Positions 35,662 through 45,716 are shown, counted from the stretch's first letter. The stretch: 64,000 bases of DNA from Clostridia bacterium (GCA_017462035.1 JAFTRY010000007.1:17048-81047), one strand, 5' to 3'. The notes: generated from the letters alone by a model not told the origin. Numbers and translations: made by a program.

Positions 35662-36486
35662 ATGGAACAGAAAAATAAGGATCATTATAAAAAAACAAAA
35701 GGCTCACGGGGAGACAAGGTGAGAGAGGGAGACCGCCGGGATGAAGCGGTAATGAGTGAGGGTGCCGTGATTGGACGGAATGCGGTACGTGAATTGCTAA
35801 AATCCGGGCGGGATATTGATAAAATTTTTGTTCAACGGGGTGAACGAGAGGGCTCTATCGTTGCCCTGGTAGCAGAAGCCGTTGCACGGCATATTCCCGT
35901 CATTGAAGTAGAGCGTGCCAAGCTTGACAAAATGTCCGGTTTTGCTAATCACCAGGGGATGATTGCCATGGCAGCGGAGAAGGAATACTGTTCGGTAGAA
36001 GATATTCTCAAAATTGCTGCAGACCGCGGTGAACGTCCCTTTTTTGTGATTGCGGATGGGATTACCGATCCCCACAATTTGGGGGCATTGATCCGTTGTG
36101 CCGAAGGTGTTGGTGCCCACGGACTGATTATTCCTAAGAGACGGGCGGTCGGCTTGACCCCTGCGGTCAGCAAAGCATCTTGCGGTGCCATTGAGCACTT
36201 GGCAGTGGCGAAGGTGACCAACCTGGCAGCTACCATCGATCAGCTGAAAAAAGAAGGTATCTGGATCTTTGCCGCAGAGGCAGGCGGAAGCAATTATTAC
36301 GATACCGATTTCAAATGTCCTTGCGCGCTCGTCATGGGGAGCGAGGGAGAGGGAGTATCCCATCTCATTAAAGAAAAGGCTGATTTTATTGTATCCATTC
36401 CTATGTACGGGAGAGTGAACTCCTTTAATGTATCTACCGCGGCATCCGTAATTCTCGCGGAGATTTCGCGTCAGCATAGAAACTAA
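35662..36486 (+). CDS. TrmH/RlmB-family RNA 2'-O-ribose methyltransferase
   Basis: SpoU-class methyltransferase with the RlmB layout. An N-terminal RNA-binding domain (VIGRNAVRELLKSGRDIDKIFV) precedes a knotted SAM-binding domain, with DPHNLGALIRCAEGVGAHG, ALVMGSEGEGVS and VNSFNVSTAASVILAEI as the three motifs. The start at 35662 (MEQKNKDHYKK) has GAGGAG; an in-frame ATG 30 bp earlier does not. At 274 aa it has a basic N-terminal extension. RlmB methylates 23S rRNA; other family members act on tRNA, so the target is not certain. Confidence 0.92.
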   Translation: MEQKNKDHYKKTKGSRGDKVREGDRRDEAVMSEGAVIGRNAVRELLKSGRDIDKIFVQRGEREGSIVALVAEAVARHIPVIEVERAKLDKMSGFANHQGMIAMAAEKEYCSVEDILKIAADRGERPFFVIADGITDPHNLGALIRCAEGVGAHGLIIPKRRAVGLTPAVSKASCGAIEHLAVAKVTNLAATIDQLKKEGIWIFAAEAGGSNYYDTDFKCPCALVMGSEGEGVSHLIKEKADFIVSIPMYGRVNSFNVSTAASVILAEISRQHRN

Positions 36487-36515
36487 ACGTAAACGGTTTG
36501 AAACAGGAGGGCAAG

Positions 36516-39008
36516 ATGAATCACGAGCAGAGCATTGATGATATTCTAAAGTTGCTCAAAGAGTCGATCAGTGACGAACAGGTTTCCGATGAACAGCGTC
36601 CGTTCGAAAACGAGCCTGTATTGTCGAGAACCGTTTCGCTCTCCAACGAAGACGTACATGCCGAGTTGAAGAAGCAATACGTCCCAGAAGAAAGTGCCTC
36701 GGAGCCGTTCCATGATGGATTCGACAGAGAATTCTCGGAAATTTCCTCTGAGTTTGAACCCGAATCGGAGGCATCTGATATTTTGATTGAGGAGGAGGAC
36801 GAGCTTCCGCCATGGGAGACCGGTGACGGGGAAGAACCCGAATCGGAAGAGGGGGAGAGCGCGTTTGAAAACGAGTACCCGGAAGATGACTCGGAGGAAG
36901 AGAAAACAGAATGGACGGCAGATTCAAAGAAGGAAGCTGAGAAAGCTCAGGAAGAAGAGGTTCTGTCTCAAGAGCTTCGGGATTACGAAATTCCGGAGGA
37001 TTTCACGATTGAAGCCACTCCCAACGCCGAAATCGAGAATATCATCGAAGTGGAGTTTTCTTCTGAGGCAGAGGAAACGGAGCGCGAGCCGCTGGAAGCA
37101 GAGCTTCGACCTTCGGTTATGGATTTGTTGCTTCAAATGGGATGCGAAGAGGAATGGGAGGAGGAAGAGATTGCCACGGACGAACAGAGGCACTCATCCG
37201 AATCGCAATTTGCTTCTCACTCCGAGGAAAAAATGGCTCGCTGGGAATCATTATCGAGCAGATGGAATCAACGCCTGGTAAGAGAAATCATTCGTGTCAT
37301 CGGATTGGCTGTGACATCGGTTTTGCTTCTTATATACGACGCGATTCCGGACGGAGCACTAAAGGCACTAAAAATAGAATATCGTTCCTATCCTCTTGCC
37401 TATGTTTTGATCGGTATGCAATTGGTGTTAATCACAGCGTTGTGGCTTGGTCCCAGGCTATGGAACGGTCTGAAGCAATTGGTTCGTTTGCGGGTACATT
37501 TGTATTCAGTTGCGTCTCTCGTGACCTTGTTTGTACTGATATACGATCTGATTTTGGTGGCTTGTTCCATCACGGCTATTCCGCCCAGGTTCCATTTTTT
37601 TGCGGGGCTTTCTATGCTTATGGCGGAGATCACCACCTATTGGGACGTAAGGCGGCAGACAGCATACGTTCGTGTATGGAGACCGGATCTGGACAAAAAA
37701 AGATTTACGTTAAGTAGCGACATAAAGCATGATCCCATTGCAAAGACAATGTATCGTGGCGGGTTGCCCTATGAAAAAAAAGTATTTTCACCGAGTACGG
37801 TAGATTCTTGCCCGGTGATCGAGGAGGAAGATCATTGTGTGCGTGAAGATCGTTTCTTCTCACGATACATGGTTCCTTCCGTTGTGCTCAGCTTTGTGGC
37901 GGTGGCGGTGGCAATACTGGTGGGACAAAGGCTGGAGGTGTCTTTGATTGCCGGAATAACCTTGCTTTTCTGTATTCTTCCGCTTCCTGCCCTATTTCTT
38001 CCTCAGTTTGCCGTGAATCTTGCCGTAAAGAAACTGCAAAGAAGAGAAATCTTTCTCCGTAACGAGAACGGAATAAAGGAATACGGCGAGGTAGATTACC
38101 TTGTATTTAAAGACCTTCACTTATTTTCCAAAGCAAAAACCGAAGATATAGGTATGATATCTTACGAGCAAGATCAAATCGGAGATCTTCTTGGTTGCTT
38201 AGATCGGCTATATCAGAAAATCGGAGGACCCATGTCTGATGTGTTTACGGAGCTTCCGGAGGAATACCGTAAAGATACTGTTCGTATCAGAAGAATGAAG
38301 CGAAACGGTATTGAGGCTATCGTGGACCGAAAGCACGTTTTATTGGTCGGTGACAGCTTCTTCATGCGGCAATATGGTCTACTCTTTAACGAAGAATCTA
38401 CAAAGAAGGGAAGAAGTACGCTCTGTATTTCCTTAGACGGTAAAAAATCGGCAAAGCTGAACGTACGGTATCGTATCGAACCTGTGTTTGAGATGCTGGT
38501 AGAGCGATTGTATACAGAAAAAGTTCAATGTGTAGTTGAGACATTTGATCCTATGGTTCAGGCAAAATTTGTAGCAACCGCCAGACACTTGGGACAAGCA
38601 CCGATCAGTATAGTACATAAAAGCCTCACCGAGCTGAATGAAGCTTCCGATCGTTCCGCACGGTGGAGTCGAGAGAGTATGCCACAGCTTGTGGCTTGTT
38701 CCTCACGTTTAAAGCTGGCGGAAGCGGTTGTGTGGTGTAAACGGCTGCGGCGAATCCAAAAGAAATGCGGCAGAATCGGTCTTGTCACTTCCATATTGGG
38801 ATTTTTGTTTAGTATTCTAACCCTCATACTTGGAAATATGGGCGAGGTAACCCAATATTGGGTGCTTTTCTGGATTTTACTGACTCATGGATCCCTGTGG
38901 TTGTGCGTATTCCGTGATATTCCCGGAGACCGGACCTTTACGGTAGATGCGTTGGCGGAGGAAAGACAAAAAACGCGTGATAAAAAGCAAAAAAAGAAAC
39001 GAGGATAA
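36516..39008 (+). CDS. P-type ATPase-like membrane protein lacking the catalytic aspartate
   Basis: The 830-aa protein begins at ATG 36516 (MNHEQSIDDIL) with AGGAGG. Residues 1-240 are acidic and probably disordered. Membrane segments lie near 258-275, 290-312, 325-350 and 352-368, then near 450-470 and 475-505, and finally near 755-775 and 783-803. The proline-containing segment CILPLPALFLPQFAV is followed by IFLRNENGIKEYGEVDYLVFKD. In a P-type ATPase this position reads VxxxVxFDKTGTLT, but here the phosphorylated Asp is Lys532. Further on, ISLDGKKSAKL and VVETFDP (676-678) match the family's DG(K/R)..G and TGD regions, again degenerate. It looks like a pseudoenzyme with a regulatory or scaffold role. 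It lies between an RNA methyltransferase and a radical-SAM gene. Confidence 0.72.
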   Translation: MNHEQSIDDILKLLKESISDEQVSDEQRPFENEPVLSRTVSLSNEDVHAELKKQYVPEESASEPFHDGFDREFSEISSEFEPESEASDILIEEEDELPPWETGDGEEPESEEGESAFENEYPEDDSEEEKTEWTADSKKEAEKAQEEEVLSQELRDYEIPEDFTIEATPNAEIENIIEVEFSSEAEETEREPLEAELRPSVMDLLLQMGCEEEWEEEEIATDEQRHSSESQFASHSEEKMARWESLSSRWNQRLVREIIRVIGLAVTSVLLLIYDAIPDGALKALKIEYRSYPLAYVLIGMQLVLITALWLGPRLWNGLKQLVRLRVHLYSVASLVTLFVLIYDLILVACSITAIPPRFHFFAGLSMLMAEITTYWDVRRQTAYVRVWRPDLDKKRFTLSSDIKHDPIAKTMYRGGLPYEKKVFSPSTVDSCPVIEEEDHCVREDRFFSRYMVPSVVLSFVAVAVAILVGQRLEVSLIAGITLLFCILPLPALFLPQFAVNLAVKKLQRREIFLRNENGIKEYGEVDYLVFKDLHLFSKAKTEDIGMISYEQDQIGDLLGCLDRLYQKIGGPMSDVFTELPEEYRKDTVRIRRMKRNGIEAIVDRKHVLLVGDSFFMRQYGLLFNEESTKKGRSTLCISLDGKKSAKLNVRYRIEPVFEMLVERLYTEKVQCVVETFDPMVQAKFVATARHLGQAPISIVHKSLTELNEASDRSARWSRESMPQLVACSSRLKLAEAVVWCKRLRRIQKKCGRIGLVTSILGFLFSILTLILGNMGEVTQYWVLFWILLTHGSLWLCVFRDIPGDRTFTVDALAEERQKTRDKKQKKKRG

Positions 39009-39017
39009 TCATTTTTC

Positions 39018-40877
39018 ATGAACAAGAATATCAGCAGTATTTTAAAGACCGTTTCAAAGCCGGGGCGGTATTCCGGCGGAGAATACGGTCAGATCATAAA
39101 AAATAAAGAAGACGTAAAGCTACGATTCGCCTTCTGCTTTCCCGATACCTACGAGATCGGAATGTCCAATCTTGGTGTTCGGATCCTTTACGGAGTTTTA
39201 AATGAGGAAAAGGACGTATGGTGTGAACGCGTTTACGATCCCTGGATGGATATGCAACAAAAGATGAGAGAACACGGTCTTCCCCTATGCGCTTGCGAGA
39301 GCGGAGATCCTCTCACCGATTTCCACATAGTTGCTTTCACGCTCCAATATGAGATGAGCTATACCAACGTGCTGAATATGCTGGATCTGGCGGGAATTCC
39401 TTTGCGAAGCGAAGAGCGGGGAGATGAATTTCCTCTGATTGTCGGCGGCGGACCCTGTGCCTATAACCCGGAGCCGGTTGCGGATTTCTTTGATCTTTTT
39501 AATATTGGTGAAGGAGAGGAAATGCTTCCCGAGCTTTGCCGACTCTACATCCAAATGAAAGAAGAGGGAAGATACTCAAAGGCAGAATATCTCCACGAGG
39601 CGGCGCGGACGATTCCCGGTATTTACGTTCCTTCGCTTTACCAAGTAACCTATCATGAGGACGGAACTGTCCGGGCATATACGCCCATTTATGACGATAT
39701 TCCTACCAAAATTACTAAGCGGATCATCAAGGATATGGATCGGGCATATTTCCCGGATAAGGTAGTCATGCCTTACATTGAAACGGTTCATGACCGGGTC
39801 ATGTTGGAGGTATTTCGGGGATGTATTCGTGGATGCCGTTTCTGCCAAGCAGGTATCATCTACCGTCCTGTGCGTGAAAAATCCCCCGATGTCCTGAACG
39901 AGCAGGCAAAATGTCTGTTTGAATTTACCGGATACGATGAAATTTCTCTTACCTCTCTTTCCATCAGTGATTATACTCACCTGGAGGAGCTGACCGATCA
40001 GCTGCTGGAATGGACGGATGAAAATATGGTCAGCCTGTCTCTCCCTTCCTTGCGAGTAGACAGCTTCACAAAGGAACTAATGGACAAAATTGCTACGGTC
40101 CGTTCCTCCTCGCTAACCTTTGCACCGGAGGCGGGTACCCAGAGATTGCGTGACGTAATCAATAAAAATGTTCGGGAGGAAGACCTGCTTCGAGCTGTTA
40201 ATGTCGCGTTTGAAGCGGGAAAGAATACGGTAAAGCTGTACTTTATGTCGGGGCTCCCTACAGAGACCTATGAGGATATTGCGGGTATCGCGGAGCTTGC
40301 GTCTCACGTGATCGATGCCTATTACCGTTGCCCGAGTAGAAACAAGGCGAAGAAGCCGCAGGTTACCATCAGCGTTTCCTGTTTTATTCCCAAGCCCTTT
40401 ACGCCTTTTCAGTGGGAGGCACAGGATACCCTGGAATCCTTGGCTGAGAAGCAGGAATTCTTGGGGAGCAAGATCACAGACCGAAAGATCCGATATACCC
40501 ACCACGATGCCAAAGTCAGCCGCATTGAGGCGGTGTTAGCAAGAGGCGACCGCCGCCTGGCTCCTGCCTTGGAGCTTGCATGTCGGGAAGGGTTTATGTT
40601 TGACGCATGGGACGAGTGCTTTGACTATGACCGTTGGATCTCGGTTATGGAGCGAACCGGCGTGGATCCCGCCTTTTACGCCAACCGTCAGTACGGATTG
40701 GATGAGGTTTTGCCGTGGGATATTATTGATTGCGGCGTAAGCAAAGACTTTTTGCGTCGTGAGCGTGACCGCGCATATGCTGGCAATACCACGCCCAACT
40801 GCCGTGAGCATTGCAGCGGCTGCGGAGCAAATAAACTGGGAGGTGAGCAGACATGTTGTCCCAAAGCGAAAAATTGA
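39018..40877 (+). CDS. TIGR03960-family B12-binding-type radical SAM protein
   Basis: The 619-aa protein has an N-terminal cobalamin-binding-like region. The radical SAM domain carries CIRGCRFC (C-x3-C-x2-C) near residue 270 and the downstream elements FAPEAGTQRLR and VKLYFMSGLPTET. The C-terminal Cys-rich end (CREHCSGCGANK) fits the TIGR03960 family. These occur with TIGR03936/DUF2344 proteins in Firmicutes; the reaction is not established. It overlaps the DUF2344 gene by 25 bp. Confidence 0.9.
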   Translation: MNKNISSILKTVSKPGRYSGGEYGQIIKNKEDVKLRFAFCFPDTYEIGMSNLGVRILYGVLNEEKDVWCERVYDPWMDMQQKMREHGLPLCACESGDPLTDFHIVAFTLQYEMSYTNVLNMLDLAGIPLRSEERGDEFPLIVGGGPCAYNPEPVADFFDLFNIGEGEEMLPELCRLYIQMKEEGRYSKAEYLHEAARTIPGIYVPSLYQVTYHEDGTVRAYTPIYDDIPTKITKRIIKDMDRAYFPDKVVMPYIETVHDRVMLEVFRGCIRGCRFCQAGIIYRPVREKSPDVLNEQAKCLFEFTGYDEISLTSLSISDYTHLEELTDQLLEWTDENMVSLSLPSLRVDSFTKELMDKIATVRSSSLTFAPEAGTQRLRDVINKNVREEDLLRAVNVAFEAGKNTVKLYFMSGLPTETYEDIAGIAELASHVIDAYYRCPSRNKAKKPQVTISVSCFIPKPFTPFQWEAQDTLESLAEKQEFLGSKITDRKIRYTHHDAKVSRIEAVLARGDRRLAPALELACREGFMFDAWDECFDYDRWISVMERTGVDPAFYANRQYGLDEVLPWDIIDCGVSKDFLRRERDRAYAGNTTPNCREHCSGCGANKLGGEQTCCPKAKN

Positions 40878-41596
40878 TTGAAAAAAAGAGATTGCTTAAT
40901 CTTCCTGTTTTGGAACGTCCCATGACCGTTCGTCTGAAGTTTCGTAAAGTGGGAAAGTTGCAGTACATATCCCATTTGGATTTGCGGAGAACCTTTAACC
41001 GAGTGATCGTTCGCGCCTGCTTGCCTGTTTGGTATACCAAGGGCTTCAATCCTCATGCTAAACTGGTATTTTCTACACCGCTGAGCGTCGGCGCACAGAG
41101 TGTTTATGAGTTCTTGGATATACGGATTGATCGGCAAATGGATTGCCGGGAAATTATGGATCGGCTAAATCGCGAATTGACCGATGAGTTATATATTTTA
41201 GACACATATTTACCTACCAGTGATTTTTCGGAGATTACGTGGGCATCTTACGATATTGAGATCTGCTCAAAGGGCTTGAAGGAAGAGTCAGTGGGCGAGA
41301 TCCGTCGAACCTTAACCGAATCTCCCTTGCTGCTGAGTAAGAAAACAAAATCGGGTGAAAAAGAGATAGACATCATTCCTATGATCCATTCGCTCAAGGT
41401 GTCCTATGATTCTATGTCGAATACGGTTAAGCTCTCAGCCGTTTTAAAGGCGACCACAGGAGAATATCTGAATCCGGAGCTGTTGATTACAGGATTAAAG
41501 CAAAATAATCAAATCCTTCAAGGTGATCCCACCGAAGAGTGGTATACCATTTTGCGCACAGCCGTGATGAAAGACGATTTTTCCTTGTTCATTTGA
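40853..41596 (+). CDS. TIGR03936/DUF2344 radical-SAM-associated protein
   Basis: The 247-aa partner protein has the family-defining N-terminus VRLKFRKVGKLQYISHLDLRR and GFNPHAKLVFSTPLSVG near residue 65. In many genomes it is adjacent to, or fused with, the TIGR03960 radical SAM protein. A role in RNA modification has been suggested by context, without proof. It overlaps the upstream gene and is 65 bp before ddl. Confidence 0.9.
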   Translation: MLSQSEKLIEKKRLLNLPVLERPMTVRLKFRKVGKLQYISHLDLRRTFNRVIVRACLPVWYTKGFNPHAKLVFSTPLSVGAQSVYEFLDIRIDRQMDCREIMDRLNRELTDELYILDTYLPTSDFSEITWASYDIEICSKGLKEESVGEIRRTLTESPLLLSKKTKSGEKEIDIIPMIHSLKVSYDSMSNTVKLSAVLKATTGEYLNPELLITGLKQNNQILQGDPTEEWYTILRTAVMKDDFSLFI

Positions 41597-41661
41597 GGAT
41601 TGCTTGCATAGAATATAAGGACGCTTGATCGGGCGAACATGAGACTGTGAGGAAATGGAAC

Positions 41662-42621
41662 ATGGAGCGAAAGAATATTAGGCTGGCGGTTGTATATGGA
41701 GGAATTTCTTCCGAACGGGAGATTTCCCTGAGGAGCGGAGCGGCAATTTATGAAGCTCTCAAGCGGGGAGGATATACCGAAGTCTCCCTTTTTGACCTAA
41801 AGAGAGACAATCTGGGGGAGCTCCTGGCTCTCTCTCCGGAGCTCGTTTTTCTGGCACTTCACGGAAAGGGCGGGGAAGACGGATGTATTCAAGGAATGTT
41901 AGAACTTGCGGGAATCCCTTATACTGGTTCTTCCGTAGAAGCCAGCGCCACATGCATGAATAAGATCCATACCAAGGAGATCCTGGTTCATGGAGGAATT
42001 CCCACGCCGAAGTTCATAACGTTATATCGTTCTGAGGTGGAATCGGAACAGGATGCCGCTTGCACACTGTTGAAAAAAATTGGAATTCCCATGGTATTGA
42101 AGGCACCCTGTCAAGGATCGAGCATCGGTGTTCGGATCGTAAAGAAAAGAGAAGAACTTGAGGATGCGATCCGTGAGGTCTTCGCCTATGATGCGGTATT
42201 GCTTGCTGAGAAATTTATGGAGGGAACTGAGCTGACGTTGCCTATTTTGGGGAATCGGCATCCGCGCACCCTTCCTATTGTGGAAATTACCTCTGAAAAT
42301 GAGTTTTATGACTATGAAGCCAAGTATACCCAGGGAATGTGTCGGCACATCATTCCCGCGCGAATCGATGCGTCGATCCGTGAGAAAGTAGAAGCCATGG
42401 GAACGCGTGCCTATATAGCACTGGGATGCAGCGGACTTGCCCGTATCGATTTTATGCTGGATTCCCGAGGAGATCCTATGATCATTGAGGTGAATACGTT
42501 GCCCGGTATGACCGAGATGAGTCTCTTTCCGGATTCTGCCCGCTATGCGGGTATTTCCTTTGAGGCTCTGGTAGATCAGATTGTTACTTTGGCGTGGGAG
42601 AAAACAAAGGAAGACTCTTGA
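41662..42621 (+). CDS. ddl: D-alanine--D-alanine ligase
   Basis: Makes D-Ala-D-Ala for peptidoglycan precursors, using ATP. The 319-aa start at ATG 41662 has GAGG about 9 bp upstream; a GTG five codons earlier is also in frame. ATP-grasp landmarks are VVYGGISSEREISLRSG, HGKGGEDGCIQG, PCQGSSIGVR and EVNTLPGMTEMSLFP. The alanine racemase gene follows 15 bp later, giving a D-Ala supply and ligation pair. Confidence 0.96.
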   Translation: MERKNIRLAVVYGGISSEREISLRSGAAIYEALKRGGYTEVSLFDLKRDNLGELLALSPELVFLALHGKGGEDGCIQGMLELAGIPYTGSSVEASATCMNKIHTKEILVHGGIPTPKFITLYRSEVESEQDAACTLLKKIGIPMVLKAPCQGSSIGVRIVKKREELEDAIREVFAYDAVLLAEKFMEGTELTLPILGNRHPRTLPIVEITSENEFYDYEAKYTQGMCRHIIPARIDASIREKVEAMGTRAYIALGCSGLARIDFMLDSRGDPMIIEVNTLPGMTEMSLFPDSARYAGISFEALVDQIVTLAWEKTKEDS

Positions 42622-42636
42622 GGAGAAACAAATTAC

Positions 42637-43827
42637 ATGAATGATGTACAAGGACTTCGCCGACGCACGTGGGCGGAGGTGGATCTAAATCGTATACGGC
42701 ATAATTACCGCGCCGTACGGGAGGCTGTGCCGGAGCAGACTAAAATTTGCTGTGTGATCAAAGCGGATGCTTACGGACACGGTGCCGTAGCGCTCGCGGC
42801 TCTCTATGAAAAGCTGGGAGCCGATTGGTTCGCTGTTTCCAACCTGGAGGAGGCTTTACAGCTTCGTCATCACCAGATCACACTGCCAATTCTGATCCTT
42901 GGATATACGCCCGAGGAATGTGCCCCCTTGCTCGCCAAGCACCGTATCTCTCAGTGTGTCTATTCCCGTGATTACGGATTCAAGCTTGCGCGGGAAGCGC
43001 GTAAGGCGGGAGTACGGATCAGAATTCATATTAAGCTTGATACCGGTATGGGACGGATTGGTTTTTTAAGCCGAGGTGAAGATTCCTTAGAATGGGCGGA
43101 TGCCTTGGCGGTATGCCAAGAGGATTTTCTGATTCCCGAGGGGATCTTTACTCATTGTGCGGTAGCGGATGGCGGAGAAAGCGGCGACGAGTATACGGAT
43201 CGGCAATTTCAATGCTTTATGGAGGGTGTATCTTATCTTGAGAATGCCGGTGTAAAATTCTCGATTCGGCATTTTGCCAATAGTGCCGTGATTTTCGATC
43301 ATCCCAAATACCACCTGGATATGGTTCGGGCGGGGATCGTGCTATACGGTCTGATGCCCTCCGGTCAGATGCGTCGGTTACCCAAGCTATTGCCCGCTAT
43401 GAGCTGGAAAAGCGTGATTTCTCACTGTAAGCTTCTGCACCCGGGGGATACGGTTAGCTATGGAAGAACCTTTATCGCGGACAGGGAAATGAGAATTGCT
43501 ACAGTTCCCGTTGGTTATGCCGACGGTTTCTGGAGAATCAATCAACAAAATAATGGATGTTTGTCGGTCCATGGGCAGTCTGCTCCCATTGTAGGGCGGA
43601 TCTGCATGGATCAACTGATGCTGGACGTAACGGAAATTCCTTGCGAGATAGGAGATGTCGTCACTATTTTTGGAACAGATGGCAAAGAAGCTGAAGAGCT
43701 TGCCGAGAAGAATGATACCATTGGTTATGAGATCCTATGCTCTGTGGGGACACGGGTACCGCGGCTATACCGTGAGGAAGGGATTTTCTGTGGTTATATG
43801 GACTATATATATCCAGAGGATTTATAA
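42637..43827 (+). CDS. alr: Alanine racemase
   Basis: PLP enzyme that converts L- to D-alanine. The 396-aa fold-type III protein has the cofactor lysine Lys42 in CVIKADAYGHGA and KLDTGMGRIGF near 130. The catalytic tyrosine lies in GDTVSYGRTF near 273, and IVGRICMDQLMLDVT near the C-terminus. Last gene of the plus-strand operon with ddl, ended by a strong terminator. Confidence 0.97.
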   Translation: MNDVQGLRRRTWAEVDLNRIRHNYRAVREAVPEQTKICCVIKADAYGHGAVALAALYEKLGADWFAVSNLEEALQLRHHQITLPILILGYTPEECAPLLAKHRISQCVYSRDYGFKLAREARKAGVRIRIHIKLDTGMGRIGFLSRGEDSLEWADALAVCQEDFLIPEGIFTHCAVADGGESGDEYTDRQFQCFMEGVSYLENAGVKFSIRHFANSAVIFDHPKYHLDMVRAGIVLYGLMPSGQMRRLPKLLPAMSWKSVISHCKLLHPGDTVSYGRTFIADREMRIATVPVGYADGFWRINQQNNGCLSVHGQSAPIVGRICMDQLMLDVTEIPCEIGDVVTIFGTDGKEAEELAEKNDTIGYEILCSVGTRVPRLYREEGIFCGYMDYIYPEDL

Positions 43828-43829
43828 TA

Positions 43830-43864
43830 GAAAACCGCTTGTTCGTTATGAACAAGCGGTTTTC
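43830..43864. terminator. Bidirectional terminator after alr
   Basis: GAAAACCGCTTGTTC (43830-43844) pairs perfectly with GAACAAGCGGTTTTC (43850-43864) around a 5-nt loop, between alr and the convergent transketolase gene. Confidence 0.9.
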
Positions 43865-43881
43865 TTGCGAAATAAATCTAT

Positions 43882-44826
43882 TTACGCTTTTTTTAGTTTC
43901 AACGCACACTTTGCTTTGGAAACGATATTGGATACGGTCAGACCGTACATTTCCAGCAGAGGAGGAACCTTTCCGGAGTGTCCGAATTTGTCCTCGACAC
44001 CAACGCGAAGCACGGGAACGGGACAGTTCTCACAAACCACCTCCGAAACAACGGAGCCAAGTCCACCCAAAATGGAATGTTCTTCGGCGGTAACCATTGC
44101 ACCGGTTTCCTTGGCGGCTGTGATCAAGATTTCCTTGTCAATGGGTTTAATGGTGTGAATATTGATCACACGCGCGCTGATTCCTTCGTTTGCCAGAACC
44201 TTGGCGGCTTCCAACGCCATCTCCACCATAATACCGGTTGCTACGATGGTAACGTCGGTGCCTTCGGTCAGCTGAGCGCCTTTTCCAAGTTCAAAGTGAT
44301 AATCAGCATGATCAAAGATTACCGGTACAGCCATTCTTCCAAAGCGGAGATACACGGGGCCGTTGTGCTGAATTGCCGCCAGCACCGCCGCTCTTGCCTC
44401 TACCGCGTCAGCGGGATTGATTATCGTCATGCCTGGAATCGAGCGCATCAGTGCCAAATCCTCGATACACTGATGGGTAGCTCCATCTTCACCTACAGTA
44501 ATACCAGCATGTGTAGCACCGATCTTGACATTTAGATGGGGGTATCCGATAGAGTTTCTTACTTGTTCAAAGGCTCTTCCCGCCGCGAACATGGCGAAGG
44601 AGGAGGCAAAAACCGTTTTTCCGGTAGTGGCGATACCCGCGGCAACACTCATCATGTTTCCTTCGGCTATGCCGCAATCAAAAAATCGATGGGGAAATTT
44701 CTTCTTAAAGGTTGCTGTTTTGGTTGCTGCCGCCAGATCGGCATCTAAAACAACGAAATCGTAGATGTCGCCGAATTCGGCAAGCGCATTGCCGTACGCG
44801 TCTCTTGTTGCGATTCTATCTGCCAT
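43882..44826 (-). CDS. Transketolase C-terminal subunit
   Basis: The 314-aa protein carries the pyrimidine-binding and C-terminal domains of a split transketolase: FDCGIAEGNMMSVAAGIA, THAGITVGEDGATHQCIEDLA, VYLRFGR and TAEEHSILGGLGSVVSE. It pairs with the N-terminal subunit encoded 10 bp upstream. Together they run the non-oxidative pentose phosphate pathway. Split transketolases are common in Clostridia. Confidence 0.95.
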   Translation of the reverse strand: MADRIATRDAYGNALAEFGDIYDFVVLDADLAAATKTATFKKKFPHRFFDCGIAEGNMMSVAAGIATTGKTVFASSFAMFAAGRAFEQVRNSIGYPHLNVKIGATHAGITVGEDGATHQCIEDLALMRSIPGMTIINPADAVEARAAVLAAIQHNGPVYLRFGRMAVPVIFDHADYHFELGKGAQLTEGTDVTIVATGIMVEMALEAAKVLANEGISARVINIHTIKPIDKEILITAAKETGAMVTAEEHSILGGLGSVVSEVVCENCPVPVLRVGVEDKFGHSGKVPPLLEMYGLTVSNIVSKAKCALKLKKA

Positions 44827-44836
44827 GTCACCCTCC

Positions 44837-45664
44837 TTACATGGTAGCCTTGATTTCGGCTACCGCAATCTCATACTGTTCGTCGTTGGGAGCTGAGCCG
44901 TGCCAGCCAACTTGGTTTTCCATGAAGGAAACACCCTTACCCTTAATTGTCTTGGCAATGATGGCAACGGGTTTTCCTTTGATGCTTTTTGCTTCCTCGA
45001 AGGCGACGGCAATCTGATCAAAATCATGACCGTCAATGGAGATCACGTGGAAGCCAAATGCCTCTAATTTCTTGTCGTAGGGAGTGGGATTCATGATCTC
45101 GGCAACAGGACCGTCGATCTGTAAGCCATTCCAGTCAAAAATGGCGCACAGATTATCCAGCTTGTAATGAGCAGCAAACATCGCTGCTTCCCATATCTGT
45201 CCTTCTTGGCTTTCACCGTCACCGATGATGGTATAAACACGGTAATCCTTTTCGCTTACCTTGGCAGCAAGCGCCATACCGCAGGCGGCAGAGAAGCCCA
45301 ATCCCAAGGAACCGGTAGACATGTCAACACCGGGAATTCCGTTCATATCGGGATGTCCTTGCAGGAAGGAGTCTACTTGACGGAGCTTTTTGAGCTCATC
45401 GCGGGAGAAAAATCCCTTTTCCGCCAACGCGGCATACAGAGCGGGTGCGGTATGTCCCTTGGAGAGAACAAAGCGGTCCCGATCCTCCCACCGGGGATTC
45501 TTGGGATCTACATTCATTTCTTCAAAATATAGATACGTAATGATCTCTGCAATGGACAGAGAGCCGCCGGGATGTCCCGATTTTGCGGCGTGAACACCCT
45601 CTATGATTCCTAAACGGATCTGGGCGGCAATTTGGTTCAGCCGGTTGAGTTTTACCTGTTCCAT
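44837..45664 (-). CDS. Transketolase N-terminal subunit
   Basis: The 275-aa thiamine diphosphate-binding half of the enzyme. HAAKSGHPGGSLSIAEI and STGSLGLGFSAACGMALAAK lie before the thiamine-binding motif IIGDGESQEGQIWEAAMFAAHYKLDN, and WHGSAPNDEQY is near the end. It has a consensus promoter that overlaps the end of trpS and is followed by the C-terminal subunit gene. Confidence 0.95.
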   Translation of the reverse strand: MEQVKLNRLNQIAAQIRLGIIEGVHAAKSGHPGGSLSIAEIITYLYFEEMNVDPKNPRWEDRDRFVLSKGHTAPALYAALAEKGFFSRDELKKLRQVDSFLQGHPDMNGIPGVDMSTGSLGLGFSAACGMALAAKVSEKDYRVYTIIGDGESQEGQIWEAAMFAAHYKLDNLCAIFDWNGLQIDGPVAEIMNPTPYDKKLEAFGFHVISIDGHDFDQIAVAFEEAKSIKGKPVAIIAKTIKGKGVSFMENQVGWHGSAPNDEQYEIAVAEIKATM

Positions 45665-45716
45665 GAATAGTCTAACCTTTCAAATGTATTTTGAACTCCT
45701 AACAGTTTGTACTTTA

